This document shows, piece after piece, positions 41,633 to 43,918 of a stretch of 43,918 bases of DNA. Each line of letters begins with the position of its first letter. Within the stretch, counting starts at the first letter, position 1. The DNA comes from Catenulisporales bacterium (lineage in GTDB: Bacteria > Actinomycetota > Actinomycetes > Streptomycetales > Catenulisporaceae), in NCBI GenBank assembly GCA_019510485.1, contig JAEKKI010000040.1, positions 1 through 43,918 of the forward strand. The letters are read 5' to 3'. The notes under the pieces are model-generated. The model saw only the letters and a list, made by a program, of their open reading frames with translations, was not told where the DNA came from and made no database searches. The position numbers and the translations under genes are program-made.

Positions 41633-42373
41633 CTGAACGCGAACCCCGCCGACCAACTCCGCCTGCTGGAACTGCAAGGCCTGGACGTCCGGCTCGCGCA
41701 GCTGGCGCACAAGCGGCGCAACCTGCCGGAGCTGGCCGAGGCCGAGAAGGTGGACCAGCGCCTCGCCGATCTGCGCGACGTGCTGGTCGCCGCCCAGACC
41801 GCCGAGGGCGATGTGGCGCGCGAGCTGAAGAAGGCCGAGGCCGACGTCGAGCAGGTGGTGAACCGGGCCGTCCGGGACCGGCGGCTGCTGGAGTCCGGCC
41901 GCGGCTCGGCCAAGGACCTGGAGAACATCCAGCACGAGCTCGCGACCCTGGCCCGGCGCCAGTCCGACCTGGAGGACGTGGTCCTGGAGGTCATGGAGCG
42001 GATGGAGACCGCGCAGGCCCGGGTGGCCGAGATGTCGGCGCAGCGCGACGAGGCGCAGGCCCGCCGCGACGAGGTCGGCGCGGCCCTGCTCGCCGCGCAG
42101 TCCGAGATCGACGCCGAGATCGGCAAGCTGACCGCCGAGCGCGCCACCGCCGCCGGCACCATCCCCGAGGACCTGCTGGCGCTGTATGAGCGGGTCCGCG
42201 CGGCGAACGGCGGCGTCGGCGCCGCGGCGATCCGCCAGCGCCGCTGCGAGGGCTGCCGCCTGGAGCTGGACATCAGCGAGATCAACGCGATCAAGGCGGC
42301 CCCGGCCGATCAGGTCGTGCGCCACGAGGAGTGCGGCCGCATCCTGGTCCGCGTCCCCGACTCCGGGCTGTAG
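41633..42373 (+). CDS. coiled-coil C4-type zinc-ribbon protein (DUF164 family)
   Basis: 246 residues. A long antiparallel coiled coil occupies about residues 10-185, followed by a zinc ribbon (RCEGCRLELDISEINAIK, then RHEECGRILVR, where the third ligand Cys is His). The chosen start is a CTG at 41633. It gives NANPADQLRLLELQGLDVRL, the conserved beginning of the family, and GAGAGAGG lies 8 nt upstream. No ATG, GTG or TTG is in a suitable place. Possible roles in nucleic-acid or replication-linked processes are suggested only by its neighbour RNase H. Confidence 0.87.
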   Translation: MNANPADQLRLLELQGLDVRLAQLAHKRRNLPELAEAEKVDQRLADLRDVLVAAQTAEGDVARELKKAEADVEQVVNRAVRDRRLLESGRGSAKDLENIQHELATLARRQSDLEDVVLEVMERMETAQARVAEMSAQRDEAQARRDEVGAALLAAQSEIDAEIGKLTAERATAAGTIPEDLLALYERVRAANGGVGAAAIRQRRCEGCRLELDISEINAIKAAPADQVVRHEECGRILVRVPDSGL

Positions 42374-42387
42374 GGCTGCCCTCGCCC

Positions 42388-43506
42388 ATGGCGCGCACGC
42401 TCATCGTCGAGGCCGACGGCGCCTCCCGGGGCAATCCGGGCCCGGCCTCCTACGGCGCGCTGGTCGTCGACGCCGCCACCGGCGAGGTGCTGGTGGAGCT
42501 GGCCGAGAGCCTCGGCGTGGTGACCAACAACGTCGCCGAGTACAGCGGCCTGATCGCCGGCCTGCGCGCGGCCGGCGCCCTCGACCCGGACGCCGAGGTC
42601 GAGGTGCGGATGGACTCCAAGCTGGCGGTCCAGCAGATGAGCGGGACGTGGCAGATCAAGCATCCCGCCATCCGCGCGCTGGCGGCCGAGGCGCGCACGG
42701 CGTTCCCGCGTCCGGCCGCGGTGCGGTACACGTGGGTGCCGCGGGAGCGGAACAAGAGGGCTGACGCGCTCGGGAACCTGGCGCTGGACGATCCGGTGGC
42801 CGCCGCGGCGAAGACGGCCGAGGCGAAGGCGAGGATCGAGGCCGCGGCCACGATCGCGCAGCCGACCTGGTCCGCGGCCCCCGATCTGGGTCCGCCGACC
42901 ACGCTCATCCTGCTGCGCCACGGCGCCACCGCCCTCACCGCCGAGAAGCGCTTCTCCGGCGCGGGCGACCCGGAGCTCGTGGACACCGGACGCGCCCAGG
43001 CCGCAGCCGTGGCCCGGCGGCTGGCCGCGCGCGGCGGCATCGACGCCGTCGTCGCCTCGCCGCTGGCCCGGACCCGGCAGACCGCGCAGACCGCCGCCGA
43101 CGCGCTCGGGCTGCCCGTCTCGCTGGACGAGGGTTTCCGCGAGACCGACTTCGGACTCTGGGACGGCCACACGTTCGGCGAGGTGCGCGAGCGCTGGCCC
43201 GCCGAGATGCAGGCGTGGCTCAACTCGCCGTCGGTGGCTCCCCCTAAGGGTGAATCCTTCGACGCCGTTACCGCGCGCGTCCTGGCGGCCCGCGACAGTC
43301 TGCTGAAGCACTACGCACGCCGCACGGTCCTGGTGGTCTCGCATGTCACGCCGATCAAGACCCTGATCCGGGACGCCCTGGGTGCGCCGCCGGAGGCGCT
43401 GTACGCGATGGAGCTGTCCGCCGCGTCGCTGTCGGTCGTGACCTACTACGGAGACGGTCGTAGTTCACTGCGTTTGTTTAACGACACCGCACATTTGACC
43501 GGGTGA
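42388..43506 (+). CDS. bifunctional ribonuclease H / histidine phosphatase
   Basis: 372 residues. The N-terminal RNase HI domain (1-130) has its acidic residues in EADGASRGNPG, NNVAEYSGL, VRMDSKLAV and KRADALGN. The C-terminal histidine phosphatase domain (about 170-370) has the LLRHGAT nucleophile His, SPLARTRQTAQ and VSHVTPIK. The same fusion occurs in mycobacteria, where it removes RNA from RNA-DNA hybrids and has acid phosphatase (CobC-like) activity. It starts 14 bp after the preceding stop. Confidence 0.94.
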   Translation: MARTLIVEADGASRGNPGPASYGALVVDAATGEVLVELAESLGVVTNNVAEYSGLIAGLRAAGALDPDAEVEVRMDSKLAVQQMSGTWQIKHPAIRALAAEARTAFPRPAAVRYTWVPRERNKRADALGNLALDDPVAAAAKTAEAKARIEAAATIAQPTWSAAPDLGPPTTLILLRHGATALTAEKRFSGAGDPELVDTGRAQAAAVARRLAARGGIDAVVASPLARTRQTAQTAADALGLPVSLDEGFRETDFGLWDGHTFGEVRERWPAEMQAWLNSPSVAPPKGESFDAVTARVLAARDSLLKHYARRTVLVVSHVTPIKTLIRDALGAPPEALYAMELSAASLSVVTYYGDGRSSLRLFNDTAHLTG

Positions 43507-43552
43507 ATTCACGGTCCGTGCACCGGACTTCTACTGCGGGGGATAGTAATAG

Positions 43553-43918
43553 GCGCCGAAGCGGCCCTATTTTCTCGGCCTGATCGCCATCACGGACCAC
43601 ACCACGCCGAAGGTCGACCGCGAGTTCTTCTTGTTCTTCCACGACATGTACCAGGACGACGTGCCCTGTCTGGGCCAGGACATGGACTGCTTCAACGGCT
43701 ACGCCTTCATCGACAACACCCCGACCTTCAGGGCGCGGGCCGGGGAGCGGATCCGCTGGCGGGTCGCGGCTCTCGGCAAGGAGTTCCACGTCTTCCACCT
43801 GCACGGCCACCGCTGGTGGGACGGTGTGTGCTGGACGGATTCGCAGATCCTGGGGCCGTCCATGGCGATCACGGTCGAGTACACCGAGGACAATCCGGGG
43901 GACTGGCTCTACCACTGC
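43553..43918 (+). pseudogene. multicopper oxidase fragment lacking a start; runs off the window
   Basis: From a stop at 43550-43552 the frame stays open to the window end: APKRPYFLGLIAITDHT, REFFLFFHDMYQDDVP, DMDCFNGYAFIDNTP, then the copper motif FHVFHLHGHRWW and, at the edge, GDWLYHC. This is a cupredoxin domain of a laccase/ceruloplasmin-like oxidase. There is no start codon or ribosome binding site near its beginning, and only 46 bp separate it from the previous gene. The upstream copper domain is therefore absent. The first ATG (in FHDM) would cut into the fold. It is probably a decayed remnant, or a gene whose 5' part was deleted. Confidence 0.65.

Noticed and set aside
1..43918. CRISPR arrays, insertion sequences, tRNA genes, phage or plasmid functions
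   Set aside because: No regularly spaced repeats, transposase or integrase domains, or tRNA-like sequences were seen on either strand.

Overview
The window is about 44 kb of very GC-rich, gene-dense DNA. It has strong third-position GC bias, GTG/TTG (and probably CTG) starts, many apparently leaderless genes (TANNNT hexamer 6-7 nt before the start codon) and actinomycete gene orders: lysG/lysE, the Nif3 / coiled-coil zinc ribbon / RNase H-phosphatase trio, and a MaoC-ADH-SDR acyl set. It is chromosomal sequence from an actinomycete, possibly Catenulispora-like; the genus is a guess. I see no tRNA or rRNA gene, CRISPR array, insertion sequence, phage gene or origin.

Layout. 1-2.6 kb: a multidrug-type ABC half transporter (cut by the window edge) divergent from a TetR regulator with a dyad operator. 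2.7-6.1 kb: a lipoprotein, the lysG/lysE pair, and an orphan NIL-domain gene preceded by a leaderless, cysteine-ended small ORF. 6.1-13.1 kb: secreted gamma-glutamyltranspeptidase, a broken EamA transporter, an SDR, a family A DNA polymerase, isopentenyl-diphosphate isomerase and a hypothetical protein. 13.3-20.4 kb: an amino acid permease, then a compact operon that reads as trans-4-hydroxy-L-proline catabolism: a three-subunit flavin/iron-sulfur dehydrogenase, a DHDPS-family deaminase, a hydroxyproline 2-epimerase and a GntR regulator. 20.5-23.6 kb, minus strand: aminopeptidase P and a short archaeal-type AspRS under a T-box leader whose specifier reads GAC (Asp). 23.9-28.4 kb: a DeoR regulator and an amino-sugar/tagatose-type set (SIS isomerase, broken ROK kinase, PfkB kinase, class II aldolase).

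28.5-31.7 kb is the least familiar part. It is a two-gene operon pairing a YdhS-like FAD/NAD(P) protein with a truncated, divergent relative of PTS Enzyme I. That relative keeps the swivelling histidine and the PEP barrel but lacks the HPr-binding domain and the usual catalytic cysteine segment. 31.8-34.3 kb: a small membrane protein and a divergent MarR/MFS efflux pair. 34.3-40 kb: an acyl-CoA synthetase, a cation diffusion facilitator, and a MaoC hydratase / zinc alcohol dehydrogenase / SDR operon. 40-43.5 kb: a zinc-ribbon protein, Nif3, the coiled-coil zinc-ribbon protein and RNase H-phosphatase. The window ends in a multicopper oxidase reading frame with no visible start.

Two genes (the EamA transporter and the ROK kinase) carry internal deletions with a frame change. 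They may be real pseudogenes or assembly errors. The regulatory DNA is unusually legible: one T-box with an SD-sequestering hairpin, one likely cysteine-sensing attenuator, several dyads next to regulator genes, and a 22-bp perfect palindrome.
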